Below, one piece after another: positions 1 through 13,600 of a stretch of 64,000 nucleotides of DNA. The position numbers and the translations under genes were made by a program. Each line of letters begins with the position of its first letter. Position 1 is the stretch's first letter. Under the pieces are notes generated by a model. That model saw nothing but the letters and a program-made list of their open reading frames with translations, searched no databases and was not told the origin of the DNA. The DNA comes from Planoprotostelium fungivorum (taxonomy: Eukaryota; Evosea; Variosea; Cavosteliida; Cavosteliaceae). The DNA lies in contig MDYQ01000152.1 in the NCBI GenBank assembly GCA_003024175.1, forward strand, positions 1 through 64,000. The letters run 5' to 3'.

Positions 1-1868
1 ATGATGTGTCAACAAGACAGGTGTTATCCGCTGCTGACCCCTTCTCTTTCGAGACAATCCTCTTTCTCCCTTTTCCCTTTTCCTTCCTTATGGAAGATAT
101 GATATCAAGGAGATGGGTTCAAAGGATGTTATGGATGGATGATCTCACTCTTGATAGCAGGGCAAAGGATTCACGAAGATGGGCAACTTGGATAGTGTGT
201 GTACGAGACCTCTCCTTACGGATGGGCTTCGAACAATCCCTTTTTATTACACAATACAATTGTAGACTGTTAAATCAATTCCTTTTCTCGTCGATATTCC
301 TTCTCTACAACGTAGCGTCATAACAGCCGTGTTAAGTTTCTTGAGGAGAGTAAGGAGCTCAGCCATTAAGACTAATTGAGAAATGTGACCCAATCATACA
401 ATCATCAGATGCGCTTGATCTATATGAGAAGTAAGACAGAACCATCAGTGCAGGTAACTTGCCAAATAGAGAGATTACATATGAACCTAAGATCAATCTG
501 TGTTTTGTTTCCTGTGAAACGTATGTATACATTGCATCAAACTCACTGTGGTGGCCAGTAACTGTTGAGAGTGTTTAGAGGAGAGGTCTGCTGGTGCTGC
601 AGAGGTGTACATTCTGTAAGTTATGGGTTGACACCTCCCACCCTGTACCTTCCCCATACAGTTCCGCGTGGGAGAAACGCAAAGAGTCAAGAACCAAGGA
701 GGGCAATCCACGTGCATGGTGCCATCCTCTAACATGAAACTGGTGTCAATACAACACATGAGCCAGAATGCCAAAGTGTTCATTCCCCCGTCTTGAATCA
801 ATCATTTTGTGGATGGATAACCCACATTCTGTCCGTCTGCTCCCCTTTTCGTTTGATTGATTCATTCTTCTGCATCAATTGACATGACGCAACAGGTGGA
901 TGGGACGAACCCTCAGTCAGTGTACACTCGAACACTGCGACAAATGGTGTCGTCATCGCACGCTGGTGGAGGTGAGCGTCTCCCAATTGATAGTATCTTT
1001 TGTTGTCATTTAGTAAAGCGTTTGCAGAATGTCTGCTGATGGATGTCGACCATCGGAAGCGACTCCGTGGCTGAATGAATAAATCAGCGGCCTCTAGATT
1101 CTTTTAATACTGGATGTCTTGAGACGAACACCTAGCTTGGAAAAAGAACCGTGAACAGATAATTCCTTCATTGTTTCGCTTCTCGCGAATTGTTTGCCAA
1201 GCATTATAATATACTTATGGGATTGCATCGAGATAGATACACATATAGGGGGTCACATGCTTCTTGTTCATTTATGAAACACGTTGTATTCTAAAGAATG
1301 AGTGTTGGATCCATCGAATGAGTCTTTCAGAGATATCGGAAGAGTCTAAGAAAATGTGATTCCTCATTGTAGACTGGATGTATAAACGTCAAGTCGGCAG
1401 ACATCACAATCACAGGAAGAGCACAGGTGAGCCACAGTTTTCCCATACGGTACTACCCACTTATGTGATGATTCAATACTAAATTGCTATCTTTCGGATA
1501 TGAATGCTGTGATTCTAAAAGTTCTCTGATCGGTCAACTATCATCTTACCTGAATTCGTCGGAGCATGACTGACTCTATTCCAGGTCTCTAGTCTTTCCT
1601 CAGACTATCTGTCTTGTAAATAAACACATATTGTTGTGAATTATCTCTTTTCTCTTCTCAATTCTCCTTCTTTCGTGAAGTTTTCCGCTCCACTCCTCCA
1701 CCTGAGTTTTCGATTGGAAGAGAAGACGATCGCTAGACACTCTGAGATCAAGATACAACCCCAGAGTATCAACAATAAAACTCTGACATCTCGAGACTTC
1801 CGTCGGCAAGCTCAGAACGAAGAGGAGAGACGGACGAAACACTCCGTTTCTATCGTCGACTCTAAAAC
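1..1868. other. Gap with no recognised gene
   Basis: No open frame here shows a recognisable domain. Frames of 60-105 codons exist on both strands but lack convincing splice continuity. The only structure I can support is one arm of a dispersed inverted repeat at 822-989. The last part, from about 1640, may hold the 5' untranslated region or an early exon of the PARP gene that follows. Confidence 0.5.
822..989 (-). repeat. Dispersed inverted repeat, copy 1
   Basis: The reverse complement of this 168-bp stretch matches 18173-18338 at roughly nine bases in ten, with sharp ends at 'caattggga' and 'gaatgtgg'. Outside those ends the flanks differ. The two copies lie about 17 kb apart in opposite orientation. 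No terminal inverted repeats are visible. It could be a short non-autonomous element or a copied exon fragment. Confidence 0.75.
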
Positions 1869-4392
1869 ATGTCGTTTAGAGGGGTCATCAATGGTCTGGT
1901 GCAGATTTTCAACCGGAGTCAACGGAGTGAGCCAGATGAGACAATAGATGAAGGATGGGTATCTATTCCCTCTAGTAGAAAGGGAAGAGAAGAGGACCAG
2001 GTGAAATTGATGATATAGCCCAACATGTTCTAAAAAGACCAGCCGACCATTTTGACACTGAATGATTCTCTAAATTCTTATTCTAACGAAACCACATCGC
2101 AGAGGGCCAGGACTCTTCCTAATGGACACAAGAAGAGTGCGTCCCTCGATACATCGTCTCATACATAGTCTCAGCACATACAACTCTGCCTCTTCAGTTT
2201 TTATCAGAGACTGAATGACGAACAGCTTTATCAGAGTCGGGCAGTCAGACGAATGCAACGACGAGAAATTACACGGGAGTGAGCAGCACACTGCCAAAGA
2301 GGAAGAACAACCCTCTGGGGTGGGTAATTCCAATGCAAGGATTGTCTTTGATGTCATCATCCCAGTATGCCACAGGGACATAACACTAACGTCAAGATCG
2401 AAGATGCTGCGGTTGAAGCCACCAGCCCTTCCACCATTGTGAGACATCATCATCATCTTAATACGTTCACCATCATAGAAATTTACGATCCAAACTGAGT
2501 GAGAAAGACACAGAACGCTGGAAAGCTTGACTTGGCTACAACAGAAGATATGGAGCATTATCTTAGGAACCAAGAGATCACCAGGTATTCCATCTCCCAT
2601 CACCTTCTCTCACATCATCTACAGGAACTTTTATGGCCCCGATGAAGATCAGGTCACCACTCACTCTTCATCTTCATCTGTCTATCTCGTTTATCTCTTC
2701 CCTCGTGGTGTAGAAAAACAAACTCTTATTCTCCCTGTCACCTCACTCTTCGGGTGGAAACTGATGAAGAACAGATCACCGACATGATCGAGAGGGAATT
2801 GAACAGACAAGAGAATACGCAGCCGAGACACATCCGCTTCAGTGGTGACGGAGCTCTCGAAGTCGTCGACCAAGGTGAACTCGAATGTCTCCTTTATCCA
2901 TTCAGAGATACCAAGTGTCCATCTCTTCATTGTTCGATATTGAAATGTCTGTCAGAATCAGAGGAGAGAGCGAAGAACGAATGGAATCGAAGGCAAGCAG
3001 AGAGGAAGAACCTGATCTTTCCCTCTCACTGGGAGATGAACCTATCTCTCACACAGGTGACATCCATAGACATTTAATCCATGACGAATCAATGAAACGC
3101 TGATGTCAGTACAGAGCCTTCCCACTGAAGGGACGAACTATGGAGAGCTGGAGGTCGAATCAGGACAAGGAAGATTGTCCAGAACGTTCAGCAACGGAGC
3201 CTTAGACGAGTACCACGAGGTCACACTGAGAGCAGACACGAAGGAATACGAGGTGAGAGGAAAAGGGAGGAGGGAGCTCATTCGATCGCGTAGGACATCT
3301 GCAAGATGATCAACAATCAAGTGGGAGTGCACAGTAAGTTCGGTCTCGTCCAGGGAAAGACACCCGCTTCGTTTCAAGTGACCAAGGTGGTTCGAGTGCA
3401 GAACGAACTGCTGTGGAGGAGATATTCCTTTCACAAGGAACTCATCGACGATCACAATCATAACAAGGTGATCATCTTGTACTTGTCTCGATGCTTGTGA
3501 ATCTTTTTGAGAAGATTACAAGAGTCATCAATGTGCATCACGAGAGATCTGCGCTGATAGATTCCAGTTGAAATTGACCAAGAGCAGTATGTACCTGAAC
3601 AGATATCCTATCATCACGCCACTCCTGGATGCACACGTGAACGAATACTATCTCTGGCACGGTACTAGCTCCAGAGTCATCGACATGGTGAAGAGGGTGA
3701 TGATGTCATCATTCGTCATCCACTCAATTGGACAGGTTGGATTCGATGAACGTGTGTCCGCCATGGCGGGAATGTTCGGCGCAGGTGAGAGTGATGACTT
3801 TAAAATCGATGTAAATCGATTTCCAGGGATTTATTTCGCGGAGAACGCATCGAAGAGCAACCAGTACGTTCCATGTCCAGTCTGTGGGCAGGGATCCATC
3901 TTATCGGAGAAACCAAACTGCGTGTGCAACACTTTGGGAGGTTCAGAGATGACCCTGCTGCTGTGTCGCGTCATCATGGGGGACGTTCACATCGTCACGA
4001 ACTACAACGAGCTGACGTACAAAGGTGACGATGTCGATGTCGATCGTGATGGTGGTGAAGCGATGAGCTGATTGGTGATGACAGGAACCATCTCTTCGCC
4101 AGTGAGAAGACCACCCGTAAAAAACAAGGAGAATCCCGGTGAAATCTACGATTCGGTCTTGGGAGAATCGAAGAAGCACATTCCGTCTGCTTTTCTGTCT
4201 TATCGTGAGATGGTTGTCTATGACAGGTGAGAACATCAGCTCTCTCGATTTGCTTCAGGTTCATTTCTCTTCTATTATACGCTTCTTAAAATCGTTTGAT
4301 GCATCCTCTTTTTATGGGTGTTGATGGAAGACAGATCTCAAGTGTACCCGGAATATATTGTTCACTACAGAAGAATACCGTCTAACGAATAA
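1869..4392 (+). CDS. WWE-domain poly/mono-ADP-ribosyltransferase (PARP family)
   Basis: This is a multi-exon gene for an ADP-ribosyltransferase that uses NAD+. The catalytic part reads through VVRVQNELLWRRY, then EYYLWHGTSS (NAD-binding His and Gly), GIYFAENASKSNQY (the Tyr strand) and LLLCRVIMG. After introns at about 4024-4080 and 4231-4332 it ends in VVYDRSQVYPEYIVHY. This is the complete C-terminal PARP fold with the usual REMVVYD..QVYPEY ending. Upstream, exons around 2615-3060 join into a WWE-like segment (YGPDEDQITDMIEREL, then RYQVSISSLFDIEM), so the order is WWE then PARP, as in PARP11 and TIPARP. The third catalytic residue is not the classical Glu that I can point to, so mono-ADP-ribosylation is more likely than polymer synthesis. 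The start at 1869 (MSFRGVINGLVQ) and the exons between 1990 and 2530 are tentative. The gene is convergent with the cysteine-rich gene, 241 bp apart. Confidence 0.85.
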
Positions 4393-4633
4393 ATCGATTG
4401 TACAGAAACATTAACATTAATATTATTTTCTTTCTGTGGAGTGTGTGCCAGGCGAGACCAGAGGTGAATCCTTCCATTTGCAAGGTCGACCATAGATTTG
4501 TATGAGACGAGACAGCCACCAGTAGATCTTGTCGAGAGTGAAAGTGTCCACTCACCTCCTTACAAAGGGTGAGATGTACACAATGATATGTCACCTCTTC
4601 ATTGAATACAAAATTCGGAAGTGAAGATTTTTA

Positions 4634-7600
4634 TCAATAGCAAGTGTATGTGAAGTAATTGCAGTTTCCAGTGCAATCATCATCCTGCTGGCATGGTCCT
4701 CCCGCTCCTGTGACTTGGCACACTCCTCCAGTGCAGATGTTCGTCGAGCACCACGAATTGTTCTCACACGACTGGCCAGCGTAGTGGTAGACGCACTTGT
4801 TGTACGTGTTCTTACAGAAACTCTCACTGCAGTCTGAGTTGTCCGTGCAATCCGCTCCTGGGGGTAAAGATTGACACACGCCACCCTTGCAGACGGCCGT
4901 CGTGCAGTCTGATGCGTTGAAACAGCCACTATTGGGGATGTTGGCAGCGCAGGTGCCGTTGGTGCCACATTTGTTCGATACACAGTCTAAATCGTCGGTG
5001 CAGTAATCTCCGTAGCCTCCCATGACACACAAGTTGTTCTGACAGTTGGAATTGGAGCAATCGGAGTTCTTGAAGCAGGCGTCGCCTCCATGGCTGACAG
5101 TGCAAGTGGTCATACAAATTCGAGAGAGACAGTCTGGATCGGACTTGCAGGCGGCACCCTGTGATGCAGGCACGCAGGTCGTTCCGTTGCACGTGTTGGA
5201 GGAACAATCGGTGTTGAAGCTGCAGGGACTGCCCACTTTCGATAGTTCGCAGGAGCCAGTGCATACGTTCGTCGTACAATCGGTGGCCAAGGAGCACTGG
5301 CCTCGGTAACCCGATTTCTGGCACATTCCATTCGTGCAGGTGCGGGTGTAGCAATCGCTGTTGATCGAGCAAGTCATTCCGGCGTAGGCTCTCTGACACA
5401 TACCGTCGGTACAATTGGATGTCGTACAGTCGATGTTCGTGACACACGTGGCCGGATAGCCGTACGTATTTTTCTGGCACACATTGTTCGTGCAGACCTT
5501 TGTCGTGCAGCCCGAGTTGTCGTAACAAGAGGAGCCGGCTGGCTGTGGTATATATGCGCAACTACCTTGATAGCAGACGTTGGCGGTGGCAGAATTGCAG
5601 TCGTTGTTCACGGTACAGGGTCCACCTGAGTTAGACTTCTGACAGGTCTTAGAGGCACAAGCGCCGGTGATGCAATCCAAGTTGATGGTGCAGCTGCCAC
5701 CGGCTGGAGATTTTGCGCAAGTTCCGTTGACACAGCGGTTCGTACTGCAATCGTCCTTGGTGTAGCAGGAGGAGCCAGCGGGACCGGGCGAGCACATCTT
5801 CGTCGTACAACCGGATACGACGCACTGACAGTTCTGAGAGACACAGTCTGTGTTGATGGTGCATTGTGTAGAGTAGCCGGCAGGGGAGCAGATCTGATTG
5901 ACGCAATTGCGAGACACGCAGTCGTTGTAGATGAGACAGGGTCCACCCATGGCAGAGGTCTGACAGCGTCTGTCACCACCGCAGGATCCCGTGGAGCAGT
6001 CGGTGTTTGCGTAACATACGCCTCCGGCGTTCGATGGTAGACAATGAGTGCCGTTGCAAGATCCAGTGGAGCAGTCGGGGGACGTAGAGCAGGGTCCGTA
6101 TGCAGCCGAGCGACCGCAGCGGTAGTTGGTACAGTTCTTTGTTGTGCAATCGGACGATGTTCCACACTGATCTATGTAGCCCGATGCCTGGCAAATGCCG
6201 TTGGTACACGTCTTGGTCCAGCAGGTGTCGGAGGTATTGCATGGAGAACCAGCTCCAAAGAGGAATGGAGAACATTTACCTTGGAAACAGAAATTTGACT
6301 TACAGTCCAGGTCGACTGAGCAGATCGAGCCAACGCTGAAGCCCTGACAGGTCTGATTGAAACACTGCCCGTACAAACAGTCTCCGTAGTCTGCAGGTCG
6401 GTCAGATGTGATCCGTTTGGTTCATGAAAGTTCGACTCACCTCGGCAAGAATCACCCATGAAGCCTTTACCGCAGACACTGGAGATGCACTTCTTCGTGG
6501 TACAGTCTGCACGTGTGGCACATTGACTTCCTGCGCCGGACCTAGAGCAATAGGGTGGGTTACCGGTGGTCACACAACTACCCGATCCACAGTCCACGTT
6601 GGCCGTACAGATTCCGCCAGCGGAAGAGAGAGCGCAGGCACCGTTGACACACAAGGTGCCGCAATCGGAGTTGACCGTACAGACTCCTCCTGGTGGACTC
6701 ATCTGGCAGACTCCACTGCCACATCGGAATGTGTTGCATTGGGGATCAACTCTGCACGTGGTTCCAGTCGAGCCAGGTTGGCAGACGGAATCGTGGCACA
6801 CGCGAGAGTAACAGTCCTGATTGCCCGTGCAGTTCGTGTAGCTCTCGATGCATCTACCGCCGCTGCAGGAGAAAGAAGAGCAGTCGGTGTCGATCTGACA
6901 GGTGGATCCAACCGGAGCGGCGCGGCAGATGCCCATGTAACAGGAGCCAGAGAGACAGCCATACCCAGACTGACAGGTCGCCCCAATCTTCCCAGGCTGA
7001 CAGGCGTTGTTCCCACAATTTCCAGAGAAGCAGTCTTCATCGTACGTGCAGTATCCTAAGATCACACCCGACTGACAGGTTCCTTTCGAGCACACTTGGG
7101 AGCTACAGTCTCCACCGCTGGTGCAGCTCTGGCCTCCTCGGTTGAGAGAGCACTTTCCTTGTATGCAGCTAGACGTGGAGCAGTCCGCTCCAAGCGTGCA
7201 GTTTTCACCCGGGCCTGACATCTGACACATACGAAGGGTATCACACTTTCCACTGCCGCAGTCGGCACTCGTTATGCACTGATAGGAGAAGTTGTTCCAG
7301 TCATTGACAAAAGTTGAGCGGTGATTGAGGGAGCACTTTCCGGCGGAGCAAGTGGCTGAAGAGCATTGGTTGGGCGAGGTACAGGTCATTCCGATGCTTC
7401 TCCACGAGCAGATGGAGCTATTGATACACGTTTGAGTGAAGCATTGGGAGTCGTCGGTACAATCTGCGCCTGGAGGTCCAGCACCGCAGAGATAGTTACA
7501 TGATCCAAAGGTGCAGTTGTAAGGCTTGCAGATGTTACTGTTGCAGTCCAGTGCGATCTTGCAGGGGCCACCGTTGTAGTTGGACACGCAGATGCCACTG

Positions 7601-10600
7601 GAGCTGCAGTTGCGCGATCCACAATCGGTAGGAGAGAGACAGCTGTCGCCGGGTACACCTCCCACGCAGATGCCCGATGGAGGATACTGCGTCTTACTGA
7701 TGTAGCAGCGCTTACTACCACAATCTGTATCGTACGTACAGGCACCAGACAGTACGGAGGCAGCACAGATTCCGTCGACGCAGCTCTTCGTTCCACAGTC
7801 CGAGTCCTTGCGACAAGGTGCACCAGTGGTGGATGGTCTGCATACTTTGTAGCCGTTGATGGATTCACACTTGGAGGAATAGCACTCTGAATGTTCTTGA
7901 CAAGCCATAACCGTGTCAGACGGAGAGCAGCTGCCTCTTTCACAGGCTGGGGGTGCTGGTGTCGATTTGTAAGTGGCCAGGTAGCTCTGCCAGGAGAGAC
8001 AATCCGTTTGGGAAGTACAAGTCTGGTTGGCGGTAGCGTACTGACAGGTGGACAGGATACACGAGCTGGTCTGGCATTCTATCGACGTGGCACAACGCCT
8101 TCCAACGGGAGCCTTGGTGCATTTACCGTTGTTGCAGCTGGCTGAGATGCAGTCTGAATCTTGCGAGCAGATCATGTCTGCCGTCTTGAAGCATTCTGAG
8201 TTGAGACAAATCTGCATGAAGTCAGTTGTCACAATAGAAAAATCCTCGCAGAGATCTCACCTGACCGGAATTACAGTTGGCATCTGACTGACAAGATGCA
8301 CGGCGCGAGTAACACAGCCCGTTACGGCAGGCCTCGCTCCTGCATGATTGAGGGAGGGTGATATCACACATGGAGCCAGTGTTGATCCTCGTGGCACAGT
8401 AGATCCTCACGTTGGGTACGATGGAGCAGTACATGCCATCCCCACACGGAGCTCGTGTGCAGTCAATGAAGCCCCTTCTTGCGTCAAACAGAAATTCATA
8501 TGATAAAGTGTGATGGGATTTCACCTTGATTCCAGTTTGGCGGTGTAGCCGAATGTGAGGTTAACGTCGCCTTGGTAGTACCAATTGTACTCTGCTCGGT
8601 AGTCGTGATTCCCAAGCATTCTACCACAGGCGCCACCGACACACGAGCGACTGATACAGTCATCCGCATGGGAACACTTGTCACCGAACGATAGATCGTT
8701 GCCTGAGCCAGAGATGCAAGCTCCGTTCTGACAGATTCCAGAGAGGCATTGATCTCCACTCACACATCGGGAGCCCAGAGGTGTCGGCTTACATTGGAAT
8801 CCCTCGCAGTGCTGCGTGTAGCACTCTGAATCGTCGTAGCAGACGGTGCGATTGGCTCGGCAGATGTTGTTGATACAGATGCCCGATTTGCAGACTAAGT
8901 TGGGCTCCGTCCTATAAGATCCTTTGGACATGCACGGGAGGCCATCGGCAATCTCTGCAGGGGATTGTGAGCGTGGATACTTTGTGTCACAGTGAGCCGT
9001 GTCCATGTTGCAGGTCTGGTAACGCGAGCAGTGGAAATTGGAGTTGCAGCCGCAGATCCTTCCGTCGCAGAGATTGCTGAGGCACTGAGAGTTTGTCGTA
9101 CAGTTCTCTCCTCCGAGGAATCGTCCAGTGTTGAGCCACAGCGAGCAACCACCGTTGATGCACTGTTGACCGGCCGGGCACTCTGATGCGTATTGACAAG
9201 TTCCAACGCAAGTGCCGTTCTTGCAATTACCGTTGAGACAATCTGCATCGATAGAGCACCTGTGAGCATCGTCTTCCTTGCAGAAGCCAGAAGTATAAAG
9301 TTTGGGGAAGATGTCATCAAAGAGTCCGGGCTGCTCTAGGGAACGGTAGCTTCCAGAGTGGCAGGCTTCCTTCCAATTGCTTGCAATGGATGGTATCTCG
9401 ATCGCAGTCTTCTGAGAGCATTGTCCGTTGAAGCAAAAACCACTGCGGCAGATCTGGTGCATGGAATAGTCGTCCGTGTAGCCGTTGAAACATTCGGCAC
9501 CGAGTGGGAGTAAGGTCTCGCATTTTCCTCTGTAATTGCAGAAGGAGTTCTGGTTGCACTGCGAGTTGAAGTTGCACTGAGGTAGACACTGACCGGACGA
9601 GCTACAGACTCCGTTGATACAAGGAGAAGATCCACCTGACTGGTACTGGCACGACTGAACGTAGGAGCTGCACGTACCGTTGAAGCAGAATCCCAACTTG
9701 CACTGCAAGTGTTTGAGGCAGAGGGCGCCCACTTGTATTCCCGTGTAGGGCATACACTTGGCATCGTGGCAGTCTTGGGTGAGAACATCGCACGATGGAT
9801 AGAAGTAGGTCGAGTTGCACTTGACCTCCGGTCCTCCCGGGATCTCTAAATAACTGTACAGTCGAGTAGCTGGGGGTGTGCAGCGGTGGGGGACCGGCCT
9901 CTGAACGCTGGAATCGTAGAAGATCTTGGAGTAAGTGACCCAGGGGCACGCGGCACACTGGTTCGATTTGGGGTCGCAGTAGCGGGTCAGGCAGCTGAGA
10001 TCGTTGTTGCAGCTCTCTCCAATGGCGAGCTCGTAGCATTTGAGCGTGGTACTATCGCAGTAGCCACTGTAGCAGTCCAACGTGCCGTTGACGCACGCCG
10101 ATTCACCTTTTCCGGCTAATTCAGCGATACGGCAGACACCAAGGGATGGAATGACTCCGTCACTGAGCGAAGTGTAGGCCAGAGAGAAATTGTGCCAGCA
10201 GATCGTCTTGTCGGGGCACAATTTGCCCTGGGTTGAGATAGGGATGAGTGTGTTGTACAACAATCTCGTGCCGTCTATGGCCACATAGGAGCTCAGCCAG
10301 CGAGAGAAGGCATCTGTCTTCTTGTTGACCACGGTGGGAATGCAATCCGTTCGGTTAAGGTACTCGATGGAGCTGTTCGTGCACTTGCTGGAGATCCAGT
10401 CGCACTTTTTCGACAGACACCAATCGTTTGAATCACAGCGGGCACCTAGGGGTAACGGTGGGCTGCACACGCCGTACACGCAATACTGGTCGGTAGGGCA
10501 GGTGAAGAGGTCACCGAACGAGCTGAGTCCACAATTCTGGTAGGGGTTGGGTGGACGCACATCGAATGGGGGTACACATTGGTTATCCAGCGTGCAGCGG

Positions 10601-13600
10601 GGCTGGTATCGGGCGGGCTCGTCGGCACGATTCTTTGCACAATGCGAATCCTTCGTGCAGCCGTACTCCCAAGGTGTGAGGGGCAATTTGACGCAAGAAG
10701 CATCCGGGGCAGCATTCTCCGGACAGATCTCGCCGTCGTCACATTCCACCGTGGCAGTGGGTCCACATTCGGAGGCACGTCGACAGTATTTCCCGTCCAG
10801 AACCTTGATGGCGAGATCGATGGGATTCAATTGGGGCCACAGTCTCAGACCAGGGATGACATTCTCCAATGCAGACGAGCCCGCGAAGATGGCCAAGTTG
10901 CGTGCCGCCGCGAGGGCTCCGTTGTCCGTTCCACAGTCCTTGCACTTCCAGCTGAGCATGCCGAGAAAACCACGCTCTGGCATGCACCACACGTTCGTGT
11001 ACTTCGTAGGGAACTGAGGGCAAGTGAACTCTGGCACGATGGGCAGCTCGAAACCAGCGACGGTCTGGCCACAGTCCGAACCTAATCCCCAGCACTCCAT
11101 TCTCTTCCAGGACCACTCTTCGTAGGGTTTCTCGCACTTGAAATCGTCCGCGGCTCCCTTGGCGAGCTTGTAGATGCTCTTTCCCACTCCAATGATGATG
11201 TCCGTCACGACACCCGAGTTTGCACCTGCCGTGCCGACGAGCTTCTTGATCGATTGGGCTCCCGATTTCTTCAGATACGTCTCCACACCCTTTTCGAGTC
11301 CCTTCTCTATGGCCTCCGAGAGGATCTCCCCTCCAATGCTCCACAGAAAGTCCTTTGTCTGATTGAGACTGTTCGACATGTTGTGTTCCTTCCACGAGTC
11401 CGTCAAAGTATTCAAGTATTTGATGGGATCGTTGACGTCGTCGAAATTTCCCTTCATCTCTTGGACAGCATTGAGGACGCTCATGAAGCTCTTGTTGGCT
11501 CTCAGCTGAAGGATACGAGCTCCGATGCCTCTCTTTCGCTTCTGCACTGCGGTCACAGCCTTGGTCCGCAGGACACTCGGATTGTCACTGCCGAAACCGA
11601 CCATGATGGCTTCCGTGCGAGTCATGTTGACACTGACGGTGGATGTGTCGTTCTTCGTGATGATCGTGTACTCGCTGATGGAAGAGAGATTGGTTGCTGG
11701 AGGAAAGAGCAGGACCTCCATCGTATTCGAACCGTTCAGGGAGGGAGGGTGGCTGTAGGGTAGGTCCATGGTGAGAGGAGATAGAGAGAAATCGTTGTAG
11801 CGTGTGCTGTGTGTCACATTCCAGATCTTGTAGGCAGAGATATAGATGGATGGACTACCCGGGAAGACATAAGGATTGAGGATCGTGCTGTAGCCGGGCA
11901 CGGGTGAGACAATGAGGATGAGCGATAAGGGCTGTTTTGTCCAAGAAGTTGGCAGGGTGAGTTCACCCAGAGATTTCATACCGTAAGCGGAGTACAGTTG
12001 GAGACTCTGAGACGCTCCAGTGGTCCAGCCGACGGACATGGGGAAAACTCTCTCCTCTCTCGGATGCAGGGGACATCCTGTCTGACAGCTTCCGTCTGCA
12101 CAGAGGAGACCCAGCTCTCCCATGGTGTCGTTGCAGAGACACTCGTTGAGGTCGTTGACGCAGACGTCGTTGAGGCACAGACCCGCCCATTGATGACCGC
12201 AGGGATCGGCGGCCACGGCAACGAAGTCCGGGCACGTGCGGGCGTCGTTGACACAGTCTCCCGTGTAACACTGCATTTGACCAGTGGGACACGGTACGGC
12301 GTAACAGTCTGACGGGTGCGCGGCGCAGGAAGAGTTGGGACAGACGTAAGGGGAGGCGAGGGAGCAGTGAGAGGGGGTAGGTGAGGTGACGCAGGTGTCA
12401 CCATGGCCGCCGCAGATGCCGCAAGAATCGTACGTCTTGATGCCCCACGGTGTGTTGGTGCAGTCGACGCAGGTGGAATTGTCACCACGGCAGACGTCGC
12501 AGCTGTCGTGCCACGGACATTGACACTGTCCGTCAGATAGACATTGCCAACCAGGTTCTGTTGAATCGTCAGAATCTGATTGTAGATCGATGTCGTTTTC
12601 GAAGATAAATAAGAGATTGATTCTCACCGGTGGCACCACAATCATCATCTGATGTACAGAGACAAGTTTGATTGCTGCAAAGTCCGTACAGGCAGTTGGC
12701 GTCCTCGTTACAAGGTGCTCCGGGTAATTGATTGCAAGAGCCATTGTTGCCCCCGCACACTCCACAGTTGTCCACGGTCGAATTGAAACAGATGCAAGTG
12801 GCGTTGATCGTGCAGATCTGGGGGTCCGGGCATTGGCTGGAATCTGAGCAAGAGCAGACACCCCTCAGACAGAGTCCCGAGAAACAGTTGGAATCCTTGG
12901 AACAGTCCGCTCCTATGGGCCTTCCACAGGTAGTGCCGTTGCCGTTGCACACTCCGCACTTGTCCAATTGTCCGTCGCAGACGCAAGTGTTGTTGCGGCA
13001 GTACTGATGGATGCTACAGCCGTGGATGTTGTCACAGCCACAGCGAGAGGACTGACAGACACCCGAGGCACAGTCTGTGCTATTCGTGCAGGCTTCACCT
13101 CCCTTAGCATAGCAGTCGTCGAGGCCGCCGCAGACTCCACATCGATCTACAACGCACTGGCAGGTGCTCGTGGTGCCGCATTTGTATCCGGCAGGGCAGC
13201 TGGAGACGTCGCAGCCGCAGGTACCATAATCGACCGTAGGATTGGAAGATTGGACGATGACTGTAGTATTGGTAGTGATGTTGGCCGTGATACAGATTCC
13301 ACTGAAGCAGTAGCTACCATCCGTGCAAATGTTACCGTAGGGTAAGTTGCAAGCCCCTGCTCCATTGCAGACTCCACAGGCATCTCTGTACCAGCAGATA
13401 CCGCGGCTACCGTAGACGCCAGAGATGGTGGTTACGATGGAAGGACCAGAGAGGGAGAAGGTCCTGGTCTTATTGTCCAGACACTCGATGGTGCCCTCCG
13501 AGGTGAGAAGAGCGTGACAAATGGCCACATCGGCTACTGTGGGGACGTCGGAGAAATTGAAGGAGATTGGCGAGGGGAAAGAATAGAGGTGAGAATGATC

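Noticed and set aside
6-323. A 105-codon open frame on plus at the window start
   Set aside because: No domain, no splice continuity and ordinary composition; not enough to call a gene.
4023-4080. Continuous PARP frame to the stop at 4071
   Set aside because: Splicing a GTGACG...GACAG intron here restores the conserved PARP C-terminus (YDSVLGE...VVYDRSQVYPEY), which the unspliced frame lacks.
5046-12312. Many open frames of 70-218 codons on both strands inside the cysteine-rich gene
   Set aside because: They are shadows of the long minus-strand exons; the minus frame has the repeated Cys pattern and exact splice phases.
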